Source: an uncultured Oscillospiraceae bacterium
Lineage (GTDB): Bacteria; Bacillota; Clostridia; Oscillospirales; Oscillospiraceae
NCBI GenBank assembly: GCA_934597255.1
Contig: CAKTQV010000002.1
Coordinates: 186,001 to 250,000 of the forward strand
Length of the DNA stretch: 64,000 nt
Reading direction: 5' to 3'
Each line of letters starts with the position of its first letter. Within the stretch, counting starts at the first letter, position 1. The notes under the pieces were generated by a model. The model was given only the letters and a program-made list of their open reading frames with translations, was not told the origin of the DNA and did not search any database. Positions 33,898 to 41,475 of the stretch are shown here, piece by piece. The position numbers and the translations under genes were made by a program.

Positions 33898-34553
33898 TGC
33901 GCGATTCTCTCCTTCCATTGGCGCAGCGCCCCGCAAAGCGCCGCCGCCTGCTTATCATAGTCCTCCGCCTTTTCCTGCCGCCGCAAAAGCGCATCCGCAT
34001 AGCGCTCCAGAAGCGGGTCGGCCGATATCTGCTCCCACCGGCCCAGATGCAGCTCTGCAAGCGTATACGGCGCGCCGGCGCCGCCCTTCGCCGTCAGGAT
34101 CGGGTATATCCGTCCCGCATCCTCCACGAGGCGCTCTGCTGTGATCTCATAGCCGTTTTCCGAAAGCCAGCCGCGCAGGACTGCCGCCCTGGACTGCGGC
34201 TGAAGCACAAGCGTCACACCGTCTTTTGTCCACGGCGCAGCCGCCAGAATGGCAGCCATATTCTCGCCCCCCATGCCGGCGATCACGATGCAGTCGGCGT
34301 CCCGGCGGGAAAAGCCGTCCAAGCCGTCGCGGACAAAAAGCTCGATCTGATCTTCTGTCTCCGTCTGCCGGACAAGCTCCTCGGCGCTTCGCAGCGGACC
34401 GGAATGGATGTCGCTGGCTACAATACGCCGGGACAGGCCGTTCTGCGCCAGATAAACCGGGAGCAGGCCGTGATCCGTTCCGACGTCGATCACAGCCGCG
34501 CCGGCCGGGATAAAGGAGGCCACGGCCGACAGTCGTTTTGATAGTTTGACCAT
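33894..34553 (-). CDS. trmK: tRNA (adenine-22-N1)-methyltransferase
   Basis: A 219-residue class I SAM methyltransferase that modifies A22 of tRNA. It opens with KLSKRLSAVASFIPAGAAVIDVGTDHGLLPVYL, in which DVGTDHG forms the SAM loop, followed by ASDIHSGPL and IAGMGGENM. The start codon lies directly behind the T-run of a terminator hairpin, so no Shine-Dalgarno fits upstream of it. It overlaps nif3. Confidence 0.92.
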   Translation of the reverse strand: MVKLSKRLSAVASFIPAGAAVIDVGTDHGLLPVYLAQNGLSRRIVASDIHSGPLRSAEELVRQTETEDQIELFVRDGLDGFSRRDADCIVIAGMGGENMAAILAAAPWTKDGVTLVLQPQSRAAVLRGWLSENGYEITAERLVEDAGRIYPILTAKGGAGAPYTLAELHLGRWEQISADPLLERYADALLRRQEKAEDYDKQAAALCGALRQWKERIAQ

Positions 34554-34585
34554 AACAAAAAAACGGCGGGAGCGCCGCCCCCGCC
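34554..34585 (-). terminator. Terminator of the DUF1858 gene
   Basis: On the minus strand GGCGGG (34585-34580) pairs with CCCGCC (34570-34565), followed by GTTTTTTTGTT, directly against the trmK start codon. Confidence 0.75.
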
Positions 34586-34598
34586 TTCCCTTTTCGCT

Positions 34599-34805
34599 TT
34601 ACTGATGGCTCGCGATGAAGTCGTTGACTTCCTTCACAAAGGGATCGACCTCGACGCCGTGCGCCGCGCAGGCAGCCTCAATGCTCTCGCCGGTGGCGTA
34701 GGCGCAGCCGAGGCAGTGCATACCGATGCGCTCAAACAGCGGCTGTGTCGCCGGAGCGTTGACCATGATATCATAGACGATGGTGTCTTTGGTGACCTGG
34801 TACAT
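34599..34805 (-). CDS. DUF1858 small protein
   Basis: A 68-residue protein of the DUF1858 family (hybrid-cluster-protein-associated type). The core is a short helical domain with two cysteines in GMHCLGCAYATGESIEAAC plus a third Cys. The ATG at 34805 lies after TTGGAGG. Family members are thought to bind or sense redox-active partners, but no function is proven. Confidence 0.8.
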   Translation of the reverse strand: MYQVTKDTIVYDIMVNAPATQPLFERIGMHCLGCAYATGESIEAACAAHGVEVDPFVKEVNDFIASHQ

Positions 34806-34874
34806 TTCTATATCCTCCAAAATTAAATCGTTCGCGTTTATTATACCCGATATGCGCTTAATTTTCAATAGCAC

Positions 34875-34915
34875 AAAAAATAAGAGAGGCGGTTTTCGCC
34901 TCTCTTATTTCTTTT
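34875..34915 (-). terminator. Terminator of the zinc-ribbon gene
   Basis: AAATAAGAGAGGCG pairs with CGCCTCTCTTATTT, followed on the minus strand by a T-rich run. Confidence 0.88.
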
Positions 34916-34922
34916 GAAGGAT

Positions 34923-35210
34923 TCAGCCCTGCATTTCGCCGTTGCGAATCTTCGCGAAGCACTCGCTGCAGTACACGGGGCGATCGCTCTTCGGCTCGAA
35001 GGGCACGCGCGCCTCGCCGCCGCAGGCAGCGCAGGTAGCCGTGAAATACTCACGGGGGCCGCGGGCCACGTTCTTGCGGGCATCACGGCAGGCCTTGCAG
35101 CGCTGGGGCTCGTTCTGGAAGCCGCGCTCGGCATAGAACTCCTGCTCACCGGCGGTGAACACGAATTCCTGGCCACATTCTTTGCACACCAGGGTCTTGT
35201 CTTCGTACAT
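34923..35210 (-). CDS. Small double zinc-ribbon protein
   Basis: A 95-residue protein with three CxxC knuckles: CKEC, CKAC, and CAAC followed by CSEC. The N-terminal half (DKTLVCKECGQEFVFTAGEQ) is the probable zinc-binding domain family common in clostridia, and the C-terminal half resembles the CxxCxx zinc-binding tail. Likely nucleic-acid or protein binding; function unknown. The ATG at 35210 follows GAGG. Confidence 0.8.
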   Translation of the reverse strand: MYEDKTLVCKECGQEFVFTAGEQEFYAERGFQNEPQRCKACRDARKNVARGPREYFTATCAACGGEARVPFEPKSDRPVYCSECFAKIRNGEMQG

Positions 35211-35257
35211 TTTGGATCCTCTCTTTTGAAATTTGTCCCGTTCGGGCATTTATGCGA

Positions 35258-35866
35258 TCAGCTTTTGCTGCTTTCGCCGCAGGGATGCTTTGCCAGCTTG
35301 CGCCGGATGCGCTGGACGGCGTTGTCAACTGCTTTCGGGTCACGACCGACTTCTGCGGCTATTTCCAGATAGGAATAGCCACGCAGATAAGCCCGCAGAA
35401 CCTGCGCTTCAAATTTTGACAAACACCGCCAATAGGTGGAATTGAACTCTTGTGCGCTCTCTCTGGCCAGAACCTGCTCCTCGGGGACACGCTGGAAAGC
35501 CTGATTTCCTAGGGAAAGGGACTCATCTGAGAGGACATCTTCAAGGGAAAGGCCGCTGTTGAGCGGCTCATGCTTTTTTCTTGCTGCGCTGCGGAGCGCT
35601 GAAGCGATCCGATTGCGGATGCAGATCTCGGCAAACGCTCGGAAGGAGGCGCCCTTTTCCCCGTCATACATCCGCATCGCGGACAGCAGTCCGATCATAC
35701 CCTCCTGGATAAGATCCTCGCTGTCGCCGCCGGTGAGGAAGTGCGGCCGGGCACACACGCGGACAAGGCGGACATATCGCTCCGCCAACGCGGCCTCCGC
35801 TTCATGGTTGCCGCCGGCAACCAGAATTTGAAGCTGTTCGTCCGTTGTTTTTGCATAATCCTTCAT
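35258..35866 (-). CDS. Sigma-70 family RNA polymerase sigma factor (SigH-like)
   Basis: A 202-residue sigma factor with region 2 (DLIQEGMIGLLSAMRMYD, FRAFAEICIRNRIASAL) and region 4 (LRAYLRGYSYLEIAAEVGRDPKAVDNAVQRIRRKL). Size and the YSYLEIA block are like sigma-H, which starts sporulation in Firmicutes, but alternative small sigma factors are similar. The ATG at 35866 is preferred; ATG 35887 is possible. It has a good promoter of its own. Confidence 0.82.
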   Translation of the reverse strand: MKDYAKTTDEQLQILVAGGNHEAEAALAERYVRLVRVCARPHFLTGGDSEDLIQEGMIGLLSAMRMYDGEKGASFRAFAEICIRNRIASALRSAARKKHEPLNSGLSLEDVLSDESLSLGNQAFQRVPEEQVLARESAQEFNSTYWRCLSKFEAQVLRAYLRGYSYLEIAAEVGRDPKAVDNAVQRIRRKLAKHPCGESSKS

Positions 35867-35901
35867 AGGTACACCGCAAGTGAGCATATGCCAAAGGCAT
35901 A

Positions 35902-35936
35902 ATATAAATATATATCAATTCTGTACAAAGTCAAGA
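35902..35936 (-). promoter_or_regulatory. Promoter of the sigma factor gene
   Basis: On the minus strand TTGACT, a 16-base spacer and TATATT, in an AT-rich region upstream of the ATG. Coordinates are approximate. Confidence 0.6.
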
Positions 35937-35983
35937 AAAAAAGTTACAAAAACATGGATATTTGGCCTCAAAAAACGTAAATT

Positions 35984-37024
35984 TTATATCGACAGCTCCT
36001 GCTGCCCCAGAAATTCGATGCCAAGATGCTCGTAGGCCCGCTTTGTGGCGCAGCGGCCCCGCGGTGTGCGGGTCAAAAAGCCCTTTTGCAGCAGATACGG
36101 CTCATACACATCTTCAAGCGTTACGGCCTCTTCGTTGATCGTCGCCGCCAGCGTTTCAAGCCCCACCGGCCCGCCGTTATAAAACTCGATGATGCTGCGC
36201 AGCATACGGCGGTCGACCTCGTCCAGTCCGACACGGTCGATCTCCAGGCGCTCAAGCGCCTCGTCCGTGATCGAGCGGGTGATCACGCCGCCGCCATGGA
36301 CCTGCGCAAAGTCGCGGACGCGGCGAAGCAGCCGGTTTGCAATGCGGGGCGTACCGCGGCTGCGCGCCGCGAGCTCCTGCGCGCCTCCGCGTTCGATCCG
36401 GACGCCGAGAATATCGGCGCTTCGCTCGATGATGCGGCGAAGCTCATCCTCCGAATACAGCTCCAGCCGCAGAACGACCCCAAAGCGATCCCGCAGCGGC
36501 GCCGTGAGCTGGCCGGAGCGGGTCGTCGCACCGATGAGGGTGAAATGCGGCAGATCCAGCCGGATGGAGTTGGCCGACGGCCCCTTGCCGATGATGATAT
36601 CGATGGCATAGTCCTCCATCGCAGGATAGAGTATCTCCTCGACGGAGCGGTTGAGACGGTGTATCTCATCGACAAAAAGAATGTCGTTTTCCTGCAGATT
36701 GGTCAGCAGCGCCGCCAGATCGCCCGGCTTTTCGATGGCCGGCCCGGAGGTGATGCGCATGTTAACGCCCATCTCGTTGGCGATCACGCCGGCAAGCGTG
36801 GTTTTTCCAAGCCCCGGAGGGCCGTGCAAAAGCACATGGTCAAGCGGCTCTCCGCGCATTTTGGCCGCCTGGATAAAAACCGACAGGTTTCCTTTCGCCT
36901 TTTCCTGGCCAATGTATTCCCGTATCGTTTTCGGGCGGAGCGAATTCTCCGCTGTGTCCTCCGGAAGAACGGACGCGGTTGTAATGACCTGCGGGTCGGT
37001 GTCGCCGGAAAAACTGATGCTCAT
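35984..37024 (-). CDS. ruvB: Holliday junction branch migration ATPase RuvB
   Basis: The 346-residue motor of the RuvABC complex. Walker A is GPPGLGKTTL, Walker B/sensor are FVDEIHRLNR and GATTRSGQL, and the C-terminal winged helix (EPYLLQKGFLTRTPRGR) binds DNA. GGAGG precedes the ATG. It is last in the ruvC-ruvA-ruvB operon. Confidence 0.97.
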   Translation of the reverse strand: MSISFSGDTDPQVITTASVLPEDTAENSLRPKTIREYIGQEKAKGNLSVFIQAAKMRGEPLDHVLLHGPPGLGKTTLAGVIANEMGVNMRITSGPAIEKPGDLAALLTNLQENDILFVDEIHRLNRSVEEILYPAMEDYAIDIIIGKGPSANSIRLDLPHFTLIGATTRSGQLTAPLRDRFGVVLRLELYSEDELRRIIERSADILGVRIERGGAQELAARSRGTPRIANRLLRRVRDFAQVHGGGVITRSITDEALERLEIDRVGLDEVDRRMLRSIIEFYNGGPVGLETLAATINEEAVTLEDVYEPYLLQKGFLTRTPRGRCATKRAYEHLGIEFLGQQELSI

Positions 37025-37036
37025 GTCCGCCCCTCC

Positions 37037-37642
37037 TTACTTCATCATATTCTTCAGCGCCGCGCGGATCATATCCTCCAGCGCCATGTGCTCCGCGTCC
37101 AGTCCCTTGAGAGCCGCCGCGATCTCCGACGGACCATAGCCAAGCACCGCCAGTGCGGAGGCCGCATCCGTCATTTTGGACTGCCCGACAACTGCCGCCG
37201 GTCCCTCCGACGCAAGCGCCGGCATCTCCAGCGTCTGCGCCTCCTTCTGCAGCTTGTCCTTCAGCTCCAGAATCACACGCTGCGCAATGCGTTTTCCAAC
37301 GCCCTGCGCCGCCGTAAGGGCTTTTTCGTTGCCGGACAGGATCGCCATAGCGACGCCCTCCGGCGTATTCGAGGAGAGCACAGACAACGCCGCCTTCGGC
37401 CCCACGCCGGATACGGAAATCAGCATTTCAAAGCAGCGCTTCTCGGCCAGGGAATAAAAGCCGTAAAGCTCAAATATCTCCTCCTTGACCTGAAGGTATG
37501 TATAGAGTCTGGCCCTTTTTCCGGGCTGCAGATGGCCGACGGTGTTATGCGAAGCGTTGAGCGCGTAGCCCACGCCGCCGCAGTCGATCACGGCCAGATT
37601 CGGCTCCAGCATCGAAACCGTTCCGTCTATATAGTAAAACAT
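37037..37642 (-). CDS. ruvA: Holliday junction DNA helicase subunit RuvA
   Basis: A 201-residue RuvA: N-terminal OB fold (MFYYIDGTV), tandem helix-hairpin-helix motifs (LISVSGVGPKAALSVLS, LTAAQGVGKRIAQRVILELK) and the C-terminal RuvB-binding domain. It overlaps the 3' end of ruvC by 16 bases. Confidence 0.96.
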   Translation of the reverse strand: MFYYIDGTVSMLEPNLAVIDCGGVGYALNASHNTVGHLQPGKRARLYTYLQVKEEIFELYGFYSLAEKRCFEMLISVSGVGPKAALSVLSSNTPEGVAMAILSGNEKALTAAQGVGKRIAQRVILELKDKLQKEAQTLEMPALASEGPAAVVGQSKMTDAASALAVLGYGPSEIAAALKGLDAEHMALEDMIRAALKNMMK

Positions 37643-38142
37643 GGATTGGCTCCCCCTTCGGTCGTCAGTTTCGAGGTCATGCTGCGCGCGTGACAGATCG
37701 CCAGAGCCAGCGCATCGGCCGCGTCGTCCGGCTTCGGCGGCGTTTTCATGCCGAGCATACGCTGAACCATAAATATGACCTGCCGCTTCTCCGCTTTGCC
37801 ATAACCAACGACCGCCTGCTTGACCTGCATCGGCGTATATTCAAACGTCGGTATGCCGCTGCGGTATGCCGCCAGCAGGATCACGCCCCGCCCGTGAGCC
37901 ACGGAAATGCCGGTCGTAATGTTGTTGGTGAAAAAAAGCTCCTCCACGCTGATCGCATCCGGCGAAAACGTGGCGATAAGCTCATTGAGGTCGTTATAGA
38001 TCATGTCCAGACGCATGGACAGACTCAGCCCGGCCGGCGTGGATATGACTCCGCAGGCTACATACGCATTTTTCCCTTTTTCCACATCCACGACCCCAAA
38101 GCCGACCGTTGCGACACCGGGGTCAATGCCCAGAATTCTCAT
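37627..38142 (-). CDS. ruvC: Holliday junction resolvase RuvC
   Basis: A 171-residue endonuclease resolving Holliday junctions. Acidic catalytic residues are in LGIDPG (D7), VEELFF (the second acidic site) and DAADALALAICH. The ATG at 38142 fits the family N-terminus exactly but has no Shine-Dalgarno; TATAAT lies only seven bases upstream, so the message is probably leaderless. Confidence 0.95.
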   Translation of the reverse strand: MRILGIDPGVATVGFGVVDVEKGKNAYVACGVISTPAGLSLSMRLDMIYNDLNELIATFSPDAISVEELFFTNNITTGISVAHGRGVILLAAYRSGIPTFEYTPMQVKQAVVGYGKAEKRQVIFMVQRMLGMKTPPKPDDAADALALAICHARSMTSKLTTEGGANPCFTI

Positions 38143-38149
38143 AAAAAGT

Positions 38150-38178
38150 ATTATAGCACAAAAAAGCTCTGCCGACAA
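38150..38178 (-). promoter_or_regulatory. ruvC promoter overlapping the xerD terminator
   Basis: On the minus strand TTGTCG, 17-base spacer and TATAAT ending about seven bases before the ruvC ATG. The -35 and spacer lie in the terminator stem of the preceding gene. Confidence 0.6.
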
Positions 38179-38195
38179 CAATCGGCAGAGCTTTT
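38162..38195. terminator. Terminator of the xerD-like gene
   Basis: AAAAGCTCTGCCGA and TCGGCAGAGCTTTT, perfect 14-base arms around a 6-base loop. Confidence 0.9.
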
Positions 38196-38205
38196 CCGCA
38201 CAATA

Positions 38206-39096
38206 TCACGCTCTGGGATGCGCCTTGTTATAGACGTCCTTGAGCTGTTTTTTCACGAGCTGGGAATAGATCTGCGTGGAGCTGATATCAGAGTGGCCGA
38301 GCATTTCCTGAATGGAGTGAAGATCGGCGCCGTTTTCCAGCAGATGCGTGGCAAAGCTGTGGCGCAGCGTGTGCGGCGTGATGTCCTTTTCGATGCCTGC
38401 CTTCTGCTGATAGTGCTTGATGATCTTCCAGAAGCCCTGGCGGCTCATGCGCTCGCCGGAGATGTTGACAAAAAGGCTGCGCTCGCTTGGCGTGGAGATC
38501 ATGTTCGGACGAATGAAGTCGATGTACTCCTTCAGAGCCTTGACAGCACCGGAATAAAGAGGAATGGAGCGTACCTTGTCCCGTCCGCGGCAGTTGATGA
38601 TCCCGGCAGAAACGTTCACGTCCGTCACGTCAAGATTGATCAGCTCGCTGACCCGGATGCCGGTGGCATAAAGCAGCTCCAGCATGGCGTGATCACGATA
38701 ACCCTTCCGGTCCGTGCACTCGGGCTGCTCCAGCAGCAGCTCGACCTCCTTGGCCGTCATGACCTGCGGCAGCTTCTGCGCAGCCTTGTCCGGCACAAGC
38801 CTCCCGGTCGGATTGTGGTCGCAGTAGCCATGCGTGAGCAGATAAGAGTAAAAATTCTTGGAGGAAGCAATATTACGGGAAACCGTGGCTACCGATTTGC
38901 CGGCCGCGCGCAGGTGGGCGATATAGTCGCACAGATCGTCGTCCGTGGCGGTGACATAATCAACGCCCTGATGACCCGACAGATATTCGCCGAGCTGCCG
39001 CACATCCCGCAGATAAGAGCTCAGCGTGTTTTTGGACGCCTTTTTCTCATCGGTCAGGTAACGCTCGTATTTTTCGAAGCAAACCTCGTTTGTCAC
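38206..39096 (-). CDS. xerD: XerD-like tyrosine recombinase (second copy)
   Basis: A 296-residue Xer recombinase, typical XerD length. Catalytic positions: R in ATGIRVSELINL, K in RGRDKVRSI, HTLRH, H in LGHSDISSTQ and the nucleophile in QIYSQ. It would resolve chromosome dimers at dif together with a partner; the homologue at 26445 is a candidate partner. The start is GTG at 39096, eight bases after GGAGGAG. Confidence 0.92.
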   Translation of the reverse strand: MTNEVCFEKYERYLTDEKKASKNTLSSYLRDVRQLGEYLSGHQGVDYVTATDDDLCDYIAHLRAAGKSVATVSRNIASSKNFYSYLLTHGYCDHNPTGRLVPDKAAQKLPQVMTAKEVELLLEQPECTDRKGYRDHAMLELLYATGIRVSELINLDVTDVNVSAGIINCRGRDKVRSIPLYSGAVKALKEYIDFIRPNMISTPSERSLFVNISGERMSRQGFWKIIKHYQQKAGIEKDITPHTLRHSFATHLLENGADLHSIQEMLGHSDISSTQIYSQLVKKQLKDVYNKAHPRA

Positions 39097-39146
39097 AATT
39101 TGCTCCTCCTCAATAATTATTCATTTACATAATGCTCTGTGAACAC

Positions 39147-39175
39147 AATATAATACAAAACCAGAAAGTAATCAA
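39147..39175 (-). promoter_or_regulatory. xerD promoter
   Basis: On the minus strand TTGATT (39175-39170), 17-base spacer, TATATT (39152-39147). Confidence 0.7.
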
Positions 39176-39218
39176 GGCAATTTTGCGAAAAAGTCGATTT
39201 TTGTTAATTATGACGGTA

Positions 39219-39244
39219 TATTATGTTAACAATATTATGTTAAC
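39219..39244. repeat. Tandem 12-bp direct repeat in the xerD upstream region
   Basis: TATTATGTTAAC at 39219-39230 and again at 39233-39244, 14 bases apart, each containing the GTTAAC palindrome. It lies 45-75 bases upstream of the xerD -35 box and could be a protein-binding site. Confidence 0.5.
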
Positions 39245-39255
39245 CTTGTAAACCG

Positions 39256-39289
39256 AAAAAAGTCAGAGCATTGAAAACTCTGACTTTTT
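39256..39289. terminator. Terminator downstream of the TIGR04086 gene
   Basis: AAAAAGTCAGAG pairs with CTCTGACTTTTT around a 10-base loop. It stands alone in the 286-base gap between two leftward genes; the rest of the gap holds the xerD promoter and the 12-bp repeats. Confidence 0.85.
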
Positions 39290-39382
39290 GACAATATATT
39301 GTGTCTACAAATCGTATTATTCTCTATATATAGGTTATCATCTCATAATTATGTAAACCATTCCAATTGATTACATCTTGTG

Positions 39383-39793
39383 TTATTTCCTTTTTCTCCG
39401 CCTTCTGCCTCCCCCATGGCGGCGAATCTGCAAAAAAGCCGCTGCCGAAGCGCCCAAAAAAGCTGCTCCAAAAGCCCGCAAAGTCCAGATTCCGTAAGGC
39501 TCCAGGCCCTTTGCCGAAGCGGCTGTCACAAGCAGAAGCGCGCACAGTGAACCGGCGCATGAAAGGCTGAATGGGAGGTATCCCCTCCCCCGCACACCAG
39601 ATATTGTGGCGCACGCGGGGAATACGGATAAAAATACACACAATATGATGTATAAATTCATATATTTCTGCGGCAGAAGCTCGCGCTGTATCATCCACGC
39701 ACACAGAAGCAGAAAAAGCAGCAGCAGAATGATCTCCGCCGCGAGTGCGAGCAGCACGCCGACCGCCATGCTCTTGCGCTTGAGAAAAGACAT
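39383..39793 (-). CDS. TIGR04086 family membrane protein
   Basis: A 136-residue protein with about four transmembrane segments and a very basic C-terminal tail (RRHGGGRRRRKRK). Position after queA-tgt-yajC and size match the TIGR04086 membrane protein family, whose role is unknown. The ATG at 39793 is seven bases after GGGGG, which forms the 3' arm of a strong hairpin (39801-39842). Confidence 0.75.
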   Translation of the reverse strand: MSFLKRKSMAVGVLLALAAEIILLLLFLLLCAWMIQRELLPQKYMNLYIILCVFLSVFPACATISGVRGRGYLPFSLSCAGSLCALLLVTAASAKGLEPYGIWTLRAFGAAFLGASAAAFLQIRRHGGGRRRRKRK

Positions 39794-39800
39794 AAAAATA

Positions 39801-39842
39801 CCCCCTGCGGAACTAGGCTGGTAAAGCCTATGCCGCAGGGGG
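39801..39842 (-). terminator. Terminator-like hairpin containing the TIGR04086 Shine-Dalgarno
   Basis: On the minus strand CCCCCTGCGG (39842-39833) pairs with CCGCAGGGGG (39810-39801), with an inner TAGGCT/AGCCTA helix, followed by TATTTTT and the ATG. The G-run is the only Shine-Dalgarno for the gene. Confidence 0.85.
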
Positions 39843-39861
39843 CTGTATTATGCGGACAAAC

Positions 39862-40287
39862 TCAGTCCTTGGAAGGCGTGTTGGCCTGCTCCTCGGTTTT
39901 CGCCTTGCCCGTGGTAGAAATGGCCCACTTGGCGACCTGGATGCGGACACGGTCCTCACTGGTCTCAAAGACGATGAAGTCGTCCTTCACCGCAACGATC
40001 TTGCCGACGATGCCGCCGATCGTGGTAACGTCGTCGCCCACGGCGAGCTGGCTGCGCATCTGTTCAAGCTGTTTCTTTTTCTTGTTTTCCGGGCGGATGA
40101 GGAAGAAATAGAAAACGACGATCATGACGACCAGAATGACGATCATGCTCATTCCGCCGCCGGCCGCGCTTCCGTCCGCCGTGCCGGTCGTCGTCGTGCC
40201 GGTCGCAGCGCAGCCGGCCAGGCAGCCGATTGCCAGCGCCGCCAGAACGACGAGCGACAGAACCTTCATAATACGGGCAAGTTTCAT
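39862..40287 (-). CDS. yajC: Preprotein translocase accessory subunit YajC with lipobox-like leader
   Basis: A 141-residue YajC, membrane partner of SecDF. The core (MIVILVVMIVVFYFFLIRPE, then VGDDVTTIGGIVGKI) is normal. Unusually, about 45 residues precede it, including a hydrophobic segment ending in LAGC, which looks like a lipoprotein signal, and a Gly/Thr-rich linker. If cleaved and lipidated it would tether YajC twice. GGAGG precedes the ATG. It lies 43 bases after tgt. Confidence 0.9.
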   Translation of the reverse strand: MKLARIMKVLSLVVLAALAIGCLAGCAATGTTTTGTADGSAAGGGMSMIVILVVMIVVFYFFLIRPENKKKKQLEQMRSQLAVGDDVTTIGGIVGKIVAVKDDFIVFETSEDRVRIQVAKWAISTTGKAKTEEQANTPSKD

Positions 40288-40330
40288 GCAGAATTACCTC
40301 CAAATGTTTATCCGTTTCATTATAAAAAAC

Positions 40331-41461
40331 TTATATTCTTGTGTCAAGGATTTCCGCGTATTTTGCGCGGTAGGAAGCAAAGCTCCCCTCCTCCAGCGCC
40401 TGGCGTATCTCCGCCAACAGATTGTTGTAGAACCACAGATTGTGCATCACGGCCAGCCGCAGCCCCAGCGCTTCCTTCGCCGTAAACAGGTGGCGTATGT
40501 ACGCGCGCGTATACCGTCTGCAAACCGGACAGCCGCACGCCGGATCGACGGGAAGTTCATCCCGCATGTACTTCTCGTTTTTTATATTGAGTATGCCGCC
40601 TTTGGTGAACAGGTGCCCGTGGCGTCCGTTCCGCGCCGGCATAACACAGTCGAACAGATCCACGCCGCGCCACACGCCCTCAATGATGTTGCCCGGCGTT
40701 CCGACGCCCATCAGGTAGCGCGGCCTGTCCGCCGGCATATACGGCTCGACTGCCTCGATGGTATCGTACATCTCCTGTGCCGTCTCCCCCACGGCAAGGC
40801 CCCCGATGGCGTAGCCGGGAAGATCCAGTTCGGCGATCTGCTTCATGTGGCGGATACGCAGATCGTGATATACGCCGCCCTGGTTGATACCGAACAGCAT
40901 CTGGCCGGGGTTGACGGCGTCCGGCTCCGCGTTGTACTGCGCCAGCGCCTCTTTGCAGCGAACGAGCCAGCGATAGGTCCGGTCGCAGGACTGTTCAAAA
41001 TAATCGCGCGGCGACGGTATCTTTACACATTCATCAAAGGCCATGGCCACATCGCTTCCCAGATTCGCCTGAATGCGCATGCTCTGCTCCGGGCCGATAA
41101 AAAGCTTGCGCCCGTCCACATGCGAGTGGAAATGAACGCCTTCTTCCTTGATCTGGCGCAGGCTGGTCAGAGAAAACACCTGGAACCCACCGCTGTCCGT
41201 CAGGATCGGGCCGTCCCAGGTCATGAACTTGTGCAGGCCGCCCAGACTCTTGATCAGCTCGTCGCCGGGACGGACAAACAGATGATAAGTGTTGGAAAGC
41301 TCCACCTGACAGCCTATGTCTTTCAGATCCGCCGCCGACAGCCCGCCCTTGATCGCGGCGGCCGTCCCGACGTTCATGAAAGCCGGCGTCTGAACCGTTC
41401 CGTGCGGCGTCGTAAACTCGCCGCGGCGGGCGTTCGCCTCTTTTTTCAGCAGCTTAAACAT
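40331..41461 (-). CDS. tgt: tRNA-guanine transglycosylase
   Basis: Exchanges guanine-34 of certain tRNAs for the queuosine precursor. The 376-residue enzyme has DSGGFQVFSL, the zinc-binding Cys set (CGCPVCRRYTRAYIRHL), and the catalytic-aspartate region (CVMPARNGRHG). The ATG at 41461 follows AGGAG; the frame upstream is not part of the gene. It lies 14 bases after queA. Confidence 0.96.
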   Translation of the reverse strand: MFKLLKKEANARRGEFTTPHGTVQTPAFMNVGTAAAIKGGLSAADLKDIGCQVELSNTYHLFVRPGDELIKSLGGLHKFMTWDGPILTDSGGFQVFSLTSLRQIKEEGVHFHSHVDGRKLFIGPEQSMRIQANLGSDVAMAFDECVKIPSPRDYFEQSCDRTYRWLVRCKEALAQYNAEPDAVNPGQMLFGINQGGVYHDLRIRHMKQIAELDLPGYAIGGLAVGETAQEMYDTIEAVEPYMPADRPRYLMGVGTPGNIIEGVWRGVDLFDCVMPARNGRHGHLFTKGGILNIKNEKYMRDELPVDPACGCPVCRRYTRAYIRHLFTAKEALGLRLAVMHNLWFYNNLLAEIRQALEEGSFASYRAKYAEILDTRI

Positions 41462-41475
41462 AATAACTCCTGTTT

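Noticed and set aside
36026..37693. Plus-strand open frame of 555 codons opposite ruvB-ruvA
   Set aside because: Shadow of two strongly conserved genes; no start signal.
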